From positions 88,761-152,760 of the forward strand of contig JAJEKB010000844.1 in the NCBI GenBank assembly GCA_022393335.1: 64,000 bases of DNA, written 5' to 3'. Under the pieces are notes generated by a model. It saw nothing but the letters and a program-made list of their open reading frames with translations, had not been told where the DNA came from and ran no database searches. The position numbers and the translations under genes are program-made. Source of the DNA: Macrotrachela quadricornifera. Its lineage: Eukaryota > Rotifera > Eurotatoria > Philodinida > Philodinidae. Positions 49,101 through 59,244 of the stretch are shown in pieces. The stretch's first letter is position 1. Every line of letters starts with the position of its first letter.

Positions 49101-49774
49101 ATTAGTCCATAGCATACATGAATAATTTATTTTAATAAAATGATATTGAACTATATCTCAACAACTCTTATTATAAATATGTATAGGGTAATTACTTTCT
49201 ACATATAGATGCACAATTAATTATATATCAAAATCATTTATACTATCTGACTTACCGACTATGAAGTACAAAAATATGTAGAACTGATTTAACGATTATA
49301 GATGTGATTTATTGATAAAAACAAAAAGTATTATTTATATTTTATTTTTTTCAAGTGTATATGAATTTAGTATAAATTATCTCATGATTGTTTGTTTCTA
49401 TATATTTTAAAATATACTTCTTGTTTTGATACGGTCGATTGGCTACCAATATACAGGCTTATTTATTCATTACTTATTCTTTTACATATATACTAAGCAA
49501 GAATGAAGAGAAAGAAAAAAAGAAAAAAAAAAAATCTTTTTTCTATGCATATAGCCATGCTTAAACAATATCGATCATATAAACAAAATGAAAAATATCA
49601 GTCTTTTCGAAATATTATTACCGTTGACATCGTCATATAGTGAAATAATCGAATCAATTTTTTCCCCTTTTTAGAAAAAAAATAATACCTTCATGTAAAC
49701 TGGCAAGTTTTTATTAATTTTTAATAAAATTTGTTTTATATTACTTGACAATTTTCTAGTTCATATGATAAACA
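46120..49774. other. Intergenic with transposon debris
   Basis: 46480-47960 is richer in GC and in GATC/TCGAATTC-type words than flanking DNA. It includes a short hairpin TTCTGTC...GACAGAA at 47639-47667, a local tandem of a GGATT(G/A)TTC(C/T)TAGAAT unit near 46858-46945, and a decayed hAT transposase end (listed). No intact gene. Confidence 0.5.
48085..48225 (+). pseudogene. Relic of hAT-type transposase C-terminus (ZMYM1-like)
   Basis: Forty-six codons read open to a TAA: ISNECEQSFTALLRIN, then IMVETAVKFSILKPN, then an acidic end DDDSDDIV. The spacing resembles the hAT dimerisation motif, where SxxCERSFSALRRIK is followed by STMxxxRLxxLAxL and an acidic tail. Upstream frames are broken by stops, so only the fossil end remains. 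Confidence 0.5.
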
Positions 49775-52243
49775 ATGACGGCAAATGTTTCAGCACCTAA
49801 ATTTAAATTATTTCCAATTCGGCGTAGAAAATCAGATATTGATGAAAAACGTCATACAATAGTTGGTCGAAGACTATCAGTTAATAGACGTTTAACACAA
49901 GCTGCATTTGGTATAGGATCAACTGGTATTATTTCAAATCTTGCAGGTCCAACGTATGTTGATTGTGATTAATTAAATATCGTTGATCTTATAACTTTTT
50001 TCTTAGTGAACCAGTTCGCGTGAATGTTATTACTTATGATGAAGGATCGTATACTGAGGGAACATATAAAAAAGTTGAAGAAATTCCACATATACCAACA
50101 ACACCAGAAACATTAATGACATGTATGTATGAAATTAGAAGAAAATGAAATAATATGAAAAATAAATATTCACTAATTTTGTATAAAAAAATATCTTGAT
50201 ATAATATATATGCAAGATGAAAATCTAAAATACAATGAAGTTGCTTACATTATACATTCATATATGTTTTGATTAATGATTTGTTATTTTATATTAATCA
50301 CGAAAATTGCGAATTATAATATGTGACAAAGAGAGTCAGTAAAGGTAAAGAGCGAGTATTATTTCATAATAGTTTTGTAATAGATATTAGTTTTAAGGAT
50401 ATATGCCTTATGGCTGAACGAGTTCGAGTTATATCTCGGACTTGAATCAGGTTGAGTCATAGTTTGTTTTTTTTGAAAATTGAGTTTTTCTTTATACGGA
50501 TTTGTTCTTTTTAGTGTGTTTTAGACATACATGAAAAAGAGGTGATTTTATTACTGTTGATTTCAAAATAGAATGAACTTTATCATTTTTTGAATAACTC
50601 TTCAATGCTGATAACTATCAATCTCGAATCTTCGTTATTAGAAAGAAGATAAGTGGGGTATACGTCTGCTGGAGAGTGAAAATATTTCGAAAGTTTTCTT
50701 GAGGATATCAAATATTTGGCAAATGACTGTCTAGTTTCCAATATAACTTTATGTATGTTGTTGGCCAATGTCTACTTCATATATGTTGGAAGTTTTAGAC
50801 ATTCTCCACTTTTCTTAGAATTTGCTCAAAGATGGAGCTACTGATACATAAAATATTAGCCAAAAACACTATTTCTTTCTCGAAATATTAAATTTTCAAA
50901 TGAAACTAAAAATACCCCAAAACAAAATAAAACAAACAATGGTTTTCTAGAAAATTTTTGAAGTATATCGATTCTTAAATAGACTCGTACGCGAGTTCAT
51001 TTTATTTTGAAATGAAGTGTAGATATCGTATCATGAAAACTTGTCGTTAACATTCTTTATTAAAAAAAATAGAAAAGGAAATACTAATGAAAACAATTGA
51101 AGTCAATTTCAAAATCGCTACAAAATGGCAGGAACTTGATACAACTCAAAAAATTGACTTGACACATTCAGCTCGAATGTGCATCACAATTTTGTTTAAA
51201 TTTTATTTGACAAAATATATAATTTATTATGTATTTCCAGGGATTGATGTTGATGGTACGCATCATTCAGACATAGTAACTCAACTGGGTAATCGTTATG
51301 ATATTCATTCATTAGTTCAAGTAGATATACAAACACAAGATCAACGAACTAAATTAGATGTTTTTGAGGATGCTTTATTTCTTGTATGTAAATTAATGTA
51401 TCATGATACAAGCAGTGCAGAAGATATAAGTGTTCAACAAATTTGTTTTTATTTAAAACATAATATTCTTATTACATTTCGACAACAATCAACAGATTTA
51501 TTTGATTCAATAAAAAGTAATAACCATAATAATAATTATTATTTGTCTTTTTTAAAATTAATTTTTATTTATTTTCTTATGAAGATCGTATTCGACTTGG
51601 AAAAGGTCGTATAAGAAAATCTAAAATTGATTATCTTTTTTATTCACTTGTTGATGTTATTGTTGATCAATATATGGATGTACTCGATGCAATGGGTACT
51701 AAACTTGAAAATATTGATAATCAATTAATAAAATCAGCTAAACGTGATACATTAGAACATATATATGAAATGAAACATAGATTATTTTATATACGTTCAA
51801 TAACATCACCATTAAAAGAAATAATAATTAAATTACAAAAAGAAGAAGAAACACAAATAATGCAAGAAAGTACAAATATTTATTTAAAAGATTTATTTGA
51901 TCATATTGTACAAGTAAACGATTCAGTTGATGCATATAGAGAAATGTTAGCATCATTTATTGATTTTTATATGATGCTAAATTCAAATCGTATGAATGAA
52001 GTTGTTAAAACATTAACAATTATATCAACAATTTTTATTCCATTAACATTTATTAGTGGAGTATATGGCATGGTAAGATTTTTATTTCTTTTTTAATATT
52101 TCTTTACTTTTTTTTGAAATTTTTAGAATTTTGAAAATATGCCAGAACTTAAATATAAATATGGTTATTATATTGTACTTGCTGTTATGGGTGTATTGGC
52201 ATTTTTTATGCTTTCAATTTTCAAACGCAAACATTGGTTTTAA
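49775..52243 (+). CDS. corA: CorA-type Mg2+/Co2+ transporter, bacterial-like, with introns
   Basis: Divalent-cation channel of the 2-TM-GxN family, acting as a pentamer in the membrane. Five exons: 49775-49953, 50007-50122, 51241-51516, 51585-52072 and 52127-52243, all in phase; 391 aa. After a basic N-terminal ~50 residues comes the cytosolic alpha/beta domain (VRVNVITYDEGSY, WIDVDGTHHSDIVTQLG, HSLVQVDIQTQDQRTKL), the long stalk helix (RIRLGKGRIRKSKIDYLFY, VVKTLTIISTIFIPLTFISG = TM1), the signature GMN at 352-354 within VYGMNFENMPELKYKYGY, then TM2 and a basic end KRKHWF. The GMN motif is split by intron 4. The sequence follows bacterial/archaeal CorA closely, not mitochondrial Mrs2 of animals. 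Intron 2 (1118 bases) holds a TIR element. Horizontal origin is likely. Confidence 0.95.
50560..51014 (+). mobile_element. Degenerate TIR/foldback element in CorA intron 2
   Basis: Ends ATTTCAAAATAGAATG (50560-50575) and, inverted, CATTTTATTTTGAAAT (50999-51014), 15 of 16 matching. The left arm aligns with the arms of the element in the kinesin intron, and the interior (TTGTTGGCCAATGTCTACTT near 50757) aligns with the kinesin copy read on its minus strand. The right arm is shortened by an internal deletion. No coding capacity. Confidence 0.7.
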
Positions 52244-53468
52244 GAACTATTCATTTTGTTAATATGATATGCAAAAAATTTTTTTTTTAATACAAATATA
52301 TCAATCAGAAACACGTATTATTCAATCATTAAATTGAAAATTCCTCAATGTTTTCTTCTACGCAAACATCTAAAATTTATTGTTTATAGCTGTAACTTTT
52401 AGATAACAACTATGGTCCAAGTATTGGATGTTCTAGCAAAAAAAAATATATATAACTGCTTAGAGAAAAGATTGCAAAGCTGCTCAAAAATTATCAGAAT
52501 AATATCTAAACATCTAGGAAAATGTACTCAACATATTTCATAGTTTTCTTTAAATTTTTGTATATATAAATAATGAACTATCAGTAGGAATCTGTGAAGT
52601 CAAATATTTTAATTCTGAAATATAATTCCGAGAAATTTTCAAGTTGTTTTTCCCGAGTTTAGCGACATCTAAACCATTCTAGTCTACTTGAAAGATAATG
52701 AAAAGATAAACTAATAAAGAAAATACAATTTTAACTTGTATAAGATTTTATTTTTATCTGATGATTTTTCAAAAATCACAAAAAGTCAAAATAACAAAAA
52801 CAATTTTCACAAGATGATAAAGAGTAAAATTGCTTACTTGTTTCACTAATGTTATTACAACATCAATTATAAAAAATTGTATTTTCACAATTCTATTGCA
52901 ATCTGATGGAGAATACTAGCTATTCATTCTCAAAAATATGTTAAACAAATAGAATATAATTAAGAATAAATGTGAACTCATTCGAGGTGATGGGATTCAT
53001 CAACGGATCCAAAAGTTCCTTTAGCGCAGAAATGTTTCAATATTTCTACCATATTTTAACTAAAGGAACTGGTTTTTTTACTATTGATAGAGGAATATTC
53101 TTAGATCATATCTATAAGAGAAATATTTTGCATAAGCTATTTGGAAGTATTACAATTGCCCTGAATCAAGAAATAGAACCTTTCACAAATTATGAATAAA
53201 ATATTATTCATACCACTGTCAACGTGTTAATATAATCTACCTTTCTCATACTTGTGAAATAGTATGATTCATAATAAATATTGCACAACTTTTCTTCTCT
53301 TTTTCTTGTCCGACGTATAAAAAGCTGATGTATGCTATTATATAGAGATATTTTATTTATTATTTGATCATCTGAACAGTTAATTAATTTTATAGTAAAT
53401 TGAATATTTTTCTTTTAAATTTATTATTAATATTATTCATAATTTTAATTTTAGTATATTGAATCAAA
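52244..53468. other. Intergenic between CorA and vWA genes
   Basis: No supported gene. An open frame at 52972-53199 lacks recognisable features and is not reported as coding. The promoter of the vWA gene should be at the right end. Confidence 0.5.
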
Positions 53469-54767
53469 ATGGCTACTAATAATGAATTAGCTCCAATTGA
53501 AATTCAATGTATTCCAGATAATTCATATGCTATATCTGGTATTTTAAATACAAAACTAGCTCGTTTTGATATTATAACAAAATCAAAAGATGAAAAAGTT
53601 CAACGAATACCACTCAATTTAGTTCTTATTCTTGATCGTAGTGGATCAATGCAACATGGTAATAAATTAACATTTGCAAAACGAGCAGTTGCTTCTGTTC
53701 TTAATCTTCTTCATGATGATGATATAGTTCATCTTGTTGCATATGACACTGACATATCAATTATTTTTGAAAATGCACGAGCATCTACACGCGAACATCT
53801 TTATCCAATTATAGACAAAATTCAAACGGCCGGTTCAACAAATATATCCGGTGCTATTAAAACCAGTGCCGACCTCCTTGATAAATATGTACATGATGGT
53901 TATTCACGTCGTATGTTTCTTTTTTCTGATGGACAAGCTAATGTCGGAATGAGAACACGAGCTGAATTAACAAATCTCGTTGGTGAATATAATAAAAAAG
54001 GTATTATAACTGATTCATTTGGTATTGGTGCTGATTTTGATGCAGAGATTATGAAAGGTATTGCTGATGCTGGTGGTTCAAGATTTTTCTTTCTTGAATC
54101 AGCTCAAGTTATCGAACCATTTGTTACAAAAGCTCTTGTAAGTGTATTTGGTGTATGTGGTTCACAAGCACGTCTTATTGTACGAGGTAAAAATGGAGCA
54201 GTTGTTACAAAAATTTGGGGTCATAAAAATATTGGTGAAGGTGCAAGTCTTGGCGATCTTCATGAAAATAATTTACGATCAATTCTATGCGAATTTACAA
54301 CACCTGGTGCAGTAAATAATAATGAAACAGAAGTTAAAACCCTTACATATGAATTACGATATGCTCAACCAAATGATCCTAATGGTGAACCTATAGTAAT
54401 GAAAAATAGTTTATCATTAAAATTTGTAGAAGATGAATCACTTATTACAAATATTGATCCTCGTGTAAAAAGTATGCATGTTACACAATTATCTGCTGAT
54501 ATGGATACAAAAATTGCAGAATATGTTAAAGATGGCAAGATAGAAGAAGCTATAGAACTTGTTACTGAACAAATTGCATTACTTAAAGATGCTGAAAAAT
54601 TTGATGATGAAAGAGGAATTATTTCATTATTAATTCGATTAGCTGAAAATATGTATAAAAAACTTAAAGATGAAAATATCGATAGAAATCTTGTTTATCA
54701 AGGATATGAAAATAAATGTTATTTACAACGACAATATTCTTGTGAACAATTGAATTTTTATGCTTAA
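53469..54767 (+). CDS. Intronless vWA-domain protein, bacterial-like
   Basis: Single frame of 432 aa. A von Willebrand A domain covers about residues 48-230: beta1 and MIDAS LVLILDRSGSM (Asp56, Ser58, Ser60), the Thr site NISGAIKTSADLL, and RRMFLFSDGQANVG. It then has ITDSFGIGADFDAEIMKGIA and GSRFFFLESAQ, a beta-rich middle (LSLKFVEDES), and a helical end with a charged coil (VKDGKIEEAIELVTEQIALL, then ENMYKKLKDE). No signal peptide or membrane helix. This architecture is that of stand-alone vWA proteins common in bacteria (the YfbK / Ca-activated chloride-channel-homologue type) and also present in some protists and fungi. The lack of introns, while almost every neighbour has them, supports a transferred or retrocopied origin. 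Function in the cell is unknown; metal-dependent protein binding is expected. Confidence 0.88.
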   Translation: MATNNELAPIEIQCIPDNSYAISGILNTKLARFDIITKSKDEKVQRIPLNLVLILDRSGSMQHGNKLTFAKRAVASVLNLLHDDDIVHLVAYDTDISIIFENARASTREHLYPIIDKIQTAGSTNISGAIKTSADLLDKYVHDGYSRRMFLFSDGQANVGMRTRAELTNLVGEYNKKGIITDSFGIGADFDAEIMKGIADAGGSRFFFLESAQVIEPFVTKALVSVFGVCGSQARLIVRGKNGAVVTKIWGHKNIGEGASLGDLHENNLRSILCEFTTPGAVNNNETEVKTLTYELRYAQPNDPNGEPIVMKNSLSLKFVEDESLITNIDPRVKSMHVTQLSADMDTKIAEYVKDGKIEEAIELVTEQIALLKDAEKFDDERGIISLLIRLAENMYKKLKDENIDRNLVYQGYENKCYLQRQYSCEQLNFYA

Positions 54768-56222
54768 TGAAAAATGTCGAAAAAAAGATAAAGAAAACTT
54801 TCATAGTTTTCCTTTTCGACATTTTCCACAAAACTCGAATTTTATGACTAAATAATAGATTTTTTTTATAAGAATAATATTAAACAGACATATTGTATTA
54901 TTTGTTTTCTTTTTAAATAAAAACTAGATTGATGAAGATGAATTTTATCTATTTCTATAGGAATTCAACATTACTTGCACTTTTTATTAATTATTATTGT
55001 TTTATTTTGTACAATTCGTCTTATTTTTATTATTTTGATAATATTAGAGCTTTTAGTATTTCTAATTAATCGAATATGAATTAATTTTTTGTTTACTGAA
55101 ATATACTAATAAAAAACAATCAGTACAGTATGATATTAACATTAGAGATACATCAGCTTCAACTCCAAAGTTCAAATCAAACGAACAAAAAAATCTGCTA
55201 TCTAGGAGTGATTCGTATAACTTCTCAAGTGCTATTGATGAGTGATACTACTAAATTTTTAATAGTTGCCGTAGCTTTTTCATTAGATTTAAAGACAATT
55301 CGATTTTTGGAGATACTAATCTACAATGGAAAAGTATTCGCACAAATGTTGAGGCCTGTAGCATTTTAACAGATGATGTTAGAAATTTATTTCTAGCTCG
55401 ATTACATAAAGTGACATCATTGCTTTAAAATACACAATTTGAAAAAATATTTGACGAAGTTACAATGTTCAAAATGTAATTTTTTTCTAACACTACAAAA
55501 AATGGTCTGTAACTTACTTAATTTACAAAGTATTGATCTAGCGTGCTTTTTTATAACTTGAACAGTTCCGTGGGATATTTTCGATCTTAAGTAGCAGCGG
55601 CTTTTTAATCGAAAAAAAATATTCAATCTAATCGGTTGTAGGCTTCTTGAGTTAGAACCGAATCTAGTTATGATAAAATTGATGTCAAAGCACTCTCTTT
55701 TTTCTGTATGAATGTGCTGTCGACATTATTAAGATTATAATATTTGTTTGCAAAATTTTTGCATCGATTATGAAATATCTGTAAAAGTTGTATCTTTTGA
55801 ACTTCAAAGTCATACTTCCAGAGAGTTTTTTGAAGTTTAGGAAAAAATTTATTTAAAGGTTTGAACTTTATCAAATAATTTTTTCAAACTGTTTATTTTA
55901 AAGCAAAGATTTTACTCTATCTAACTGCACTAGAAATAAATTTTTAATATTATCTGATAAAATACTACTGACCTCGACATTTGTGCGAATACGTTTGCAT
56001 CATAGGTTACTTCTTATAATATAGAATAATATATGATTGTAATCTTTATTCTAAAAAAGAGCAAAGAATTCTTTATTGACCTTGAGAATAAAGAAAATAC
56101 TAGAATGAATAATAATAATAAGAAGAAAAAAATAAGAAAAATAAACAAAATTGATAGAATTTCTTATTTTTAAAATTATTCATTATTTTTTGCGTATTAA
56201 TAAAAAATATCAGTTGATAATG
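54768..56222. other. Intergenic with an inverted coding-like repeat
   Basis: Most of this spacer is occupied by the inverted duplication described in the next entry; the rest is AT-rich with no gene. Confidence 0.5.
55335..55991. repeat. Inverted duplication with pseudo-exon arms
   Basis: The forward arm 55335-55459 and the minus-strand reading of 55866-55991 are about 80% identical over 125 bases. Both begin TATTCGCACAAATGT and share AAATTTATTTCTAG and TTGCTTTAAAATA. Both can be read in the same frame: IRTNVEACSILTDDVRNLF with its end LLstop against IRTNVEVSSILSDNIKNLF with LLstop, with mostly conservative changes and the same stop position. Upstream of the left arm the frame continues with protein-like sequence but is broken by several stops (near 55243-55255). 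So these are two decayed copies of one coding end in head-to-head orientation, possibly from a transposon with long inverted ends. Confidence 0.6.
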
Positions 56223-57452
56223 TTAAAAATTGACATCAAAACGAGTAAATTTCGTATTTCCTTTTCCTGAAACAACTTCTTTCTTCTCTGATTCTGGATA
56301 TTCATTCATTTGATTTGTTGGTTGTACTGGCCGATTATTAACCGGTTGCTGTTGATCTGCAAAACGTGTATTACGTTCATTAGCTCGTTTTTGAACTTTA
56401 ATTTCTTCCGATGATGGATAATGATAGTGACCATAAGTTTGTGCAAATGGATTATCAGGACTCATATTTAATGATGTTTTATCTAATGGAGCTGAAGGAT
56501 TTGGTTTTTGAGATTGTACACGTGCTTGAGGGGGTGGTGGTGGTGGTGGTGGTGTTGGTGGACTTGGTGGACGATTATTTGATGATTGTTGTTGATTATA
56601 ATAATTTTGTGGTGAATTTTGTACTTGATTAGGTCGATATGAATGTTGTGCTGGATTATTATTTCTATTCCAATCAGTATTTGTTGATGAATATGAATTT
56701 GATCTATTTCCACCACTTGTATAATCTCTATATGATGATGGTTGATAATTACTAAATGGATTATCATTAGACATTTCATTTGTTGGCATTAAAGGTGCAG
56801 CTGCTTTAGGCATTTCAGTAATTCGTTTTTGTGGATCAATTTGTGATGGATAATGATATCGACCATATGTTGAAAAAAATGGATTTTCATCAGATAAATT
56901 TAATGATTTATTCTCTGTTGAACGTACAGCTGCATTTTGAGTTGTTATTCTTTTCGATGGATCAATTTGTGATGGATAATGATAACCACCATAAATACTA
57001 TGAAAAGGATTTTCATCAGAAAGATTTAATGTTTTATTAAATCCACCATCCGTTTTTGGTTGAGCTGTTATGGATGTTATTGTACGTGGTGTATTATTTT
57101 GTTCATATGGACGTGCTGGATCATAAAATGGACTTTCATTAGACATCATATTTGTTTTTTCAATACCACCACCTCCAGCTGGACCAGTACTACTACTTCG
57201 AATATGATTATTTGTTGATGGATAACGATTTGTATTTGGTGGCATATACGGAGGTGATTGTTGTCCATAATTAGATCTATCATTAATATATGTTACTGTT
57301 GTTGGTGGTTGATTATTTGTATAATAAGGATAAGGTTGAGCAGGTGGACGTGATCTATCATATGATTGACCATAATTAGATCCTGAATTAGATTGAGGAT
57401 CATGAATATAATGTCGAGTTGTATAAATGGGTGGTTGTTGATTTGAATACAT
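56223..57452 (-). CDS. Disordered protein with repeated NPF motifs
   Basis: Single-exon gene, 409 aa, not assignable to a named family. It is Pro/Asn/Tyr/Ser-rich and lacks membrane segments. Its core is a repeated unit LNLSDENPFxxxYGxYHYPS, seen at about 143-161, 185-202 and, in diverged form, 328-346 (SLNMSPDNPFAQTYGHYHYP); two shorter relatives occur at 103-109 (MSNESPF) and 227-233 (MSNDNPF). Four true NPF tripeptides (148, 190, 231, 334) fit the ligand of EH domains in endocytic adaptors such as Eps15 and EHD proteins. Between units is SQIDPxKRIT. A proline run lies at about 296-308, a possible SH3/WW/profilin site. The end is basic. An endocytic or cytoskeletal scaffold is a reasonable guess only. 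Its AT-lean wobble and long open frame make it clearly coding. Confidence 0.82.
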   Translation of the reverse strand: MYSNQQPPIYTTRHYIHDPQSNSGSNYGQSYDRSRPPAQPYPYYTNNQPPTTVTYINDRSNYGQQSPPYMPPNTNRYPSTNNHIRSSSTGPAGGGGIEKTNMMSNESPFYDPARPYEQNNTPRTITSITAQPKTDGGFNKTLNLSDENPFHSIYGGYHYPSQIDPSKRITTQNAAVRSTENKSLNLSDENPFFSTYGRYHYPSQIDPQKRITEMPKAAAPLMPTNEMSNDNPFSNYQPSSYRDYTSGGNRSNSYSSTNTDWNRNNNPAQHSYRPNQVQNSPQNYYNQQQSSNNRPPSPPTPPPPPPPPQARVQSQKPNPSAPLDKTSLNMSPDNPFAQTYGHYHYPSSEEIKVQKRANERNTRFADQQQPVNNRPVQPTNQMNEYPESEKKEVVSGKGNTKFTRFDVNF

Positions 57453-59244
57453 ATTATTTTTTTTTATGTCGTTGTAATTTTTTACTTGTGCAATTTTTCA
57501 ATCAGACAAATACTTCAAAGTCGCAATACGAACGAAAGAAAAATTTTATCTTCACAATAAAAAAACAAATAGTGTACTCATACTCTCATTGCCTTTATAG
57601 TTGCTATGACATTCACCTTTACCAATATTACGACGCCATTTGTTTTTTTTTAGAGATTTTTTTTTGTCGATTAGAATATTGTACTATAGTTTTCTTGTTC
57701 TTTTATTAATAATATAAAAATAGAAACAAGCATTTTATTTTTAAAATTTTCTTTCATCATTTAATATTAAATTATATATATATCTCTTATAATGAAATAT
57801 ACTAACCAACATAAAATAGTATTATTTACTCTTGTTTTAATTGAATAAACAAAATGTAAATCAGGAAACAACGGAATTGTCTATGTTTCTTGACTTCAAA
57901 ATCGATGAAAGTCTAGAAAAATCTATTTCATCTTTTATGACAGCTTATTTATCAAATACGTTCTAAAATTGCTGTATAACTATACATTGAAATATGAACT
58001 TTATGTGTTTGTACATCTGATCAATTTATTAACTGAAAGAAAAATATCAAAAATTTCAACTAACAAAACGTTATTTTTGACATCATATGAACATTGTAAT
58101 ATAGATCATACACAAAACAGAAATACAGGAACAACTCATAACACAAATCCTGTAAGATTAAAATATGAAATACGCTCGAGTTGGTTTACTATTATTGTAA
58201 ATAAGAAAATATTACGACATCTGTCACAATTTGCAATTGAGAGAAGAAAGTTTCTATCCTGATAGTCTAACCCTACTTCTATGTCATGTTTCACAAAAAA
58301 AGAAAATAATTATAAAATGTCACATTTTCCGTTTTACAACTGTAAATGACAAGTCATTTGAATAATTCATTATTTTTATCAGACTATCATAATATCATTG
58401 ATTTAGATTATCTATACGACATTAATCCTTCGACGGCTAGTAGTACATATATATACCACAATTTTATTTTTGCTTACAATATTATAATAAACTAAGAAAA
58501 ATGATTCTGATAGAAAGAACAATAATTTCATATTATCGAGTTAAAATTTAAATTACATAATAAAGAAAATTACGTCTTATATTTTCTCTTCCAACTGCGC
58601 AATAAATAGAGAAAAAGTAAGACAAGAAAGAACATCAGGTTTAAAATGACATACATATTATTCCTAAATATAGAGACGTGCTTTTGTTCACCTTATAAAC
58701 TTGCATAGTTTTTTTATTATATAGTAACTTGATACATTGAATTTTATTGTGCTCATAAAATAAAGATCCAAAGCAAGATTCATTTTTCTCGCTTTACTAG
58801 ACCTTTCCTATAAACTATACTCATGTTGATCGCTATATATGATATTCTAGTATTTTTGACCTGATTATCGCATAGATAAAAACCTATCTGACTGTGCCAC
58901 AAACATTAACAGAAATTGACTATCCAAAATTTCGTCCTTAAAGAATTAAATAGCAATTATTTTAGGTTATTTCGTACATTTATCTTTTCTTTTTCTCTCG
59001 GATGTTAATATTTGCTAACAATTTTAATCAATTTCCGATTACATAATATTATCTTAACTTTTTTTTTCTATCAAATAATACTCATCACTGGTACTATTGA
59101 TTATAATTTTTAACAATAGAGTATAACGAGAAAAATAATAATACATTATAGTTTCAACCTTTCTCTATAGTTAACCATGTATAATTGGTTTATTAAATTA
59201 TATAAAATAGAATATATATACAGATAAAAATTTATTTTATAAAA
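57453..59244. other. Intergenic, nothing supported
   Basis: 1.8 kb between the starts of the NPF protein gene and the end of the GPCR gene (both -). No exon-like segments that I can defend. Confidence 0.55.

Noticed and set aside
52972..53199. 75-codon frame NSFEVMGFINGSKSSF between CorA and the vWA gene
   Set aside because: Composition is borderline protein-like, but no family, splice partner or promoter context supports it.
56411..57040. Plus-strand frames rich in Val/Asp/Met and a second minus-strand His/Ile-rich frame
   Set aside because: Shadows of the repetitive NPF protein gene; their composition comes from the repeated codons of the real frame.
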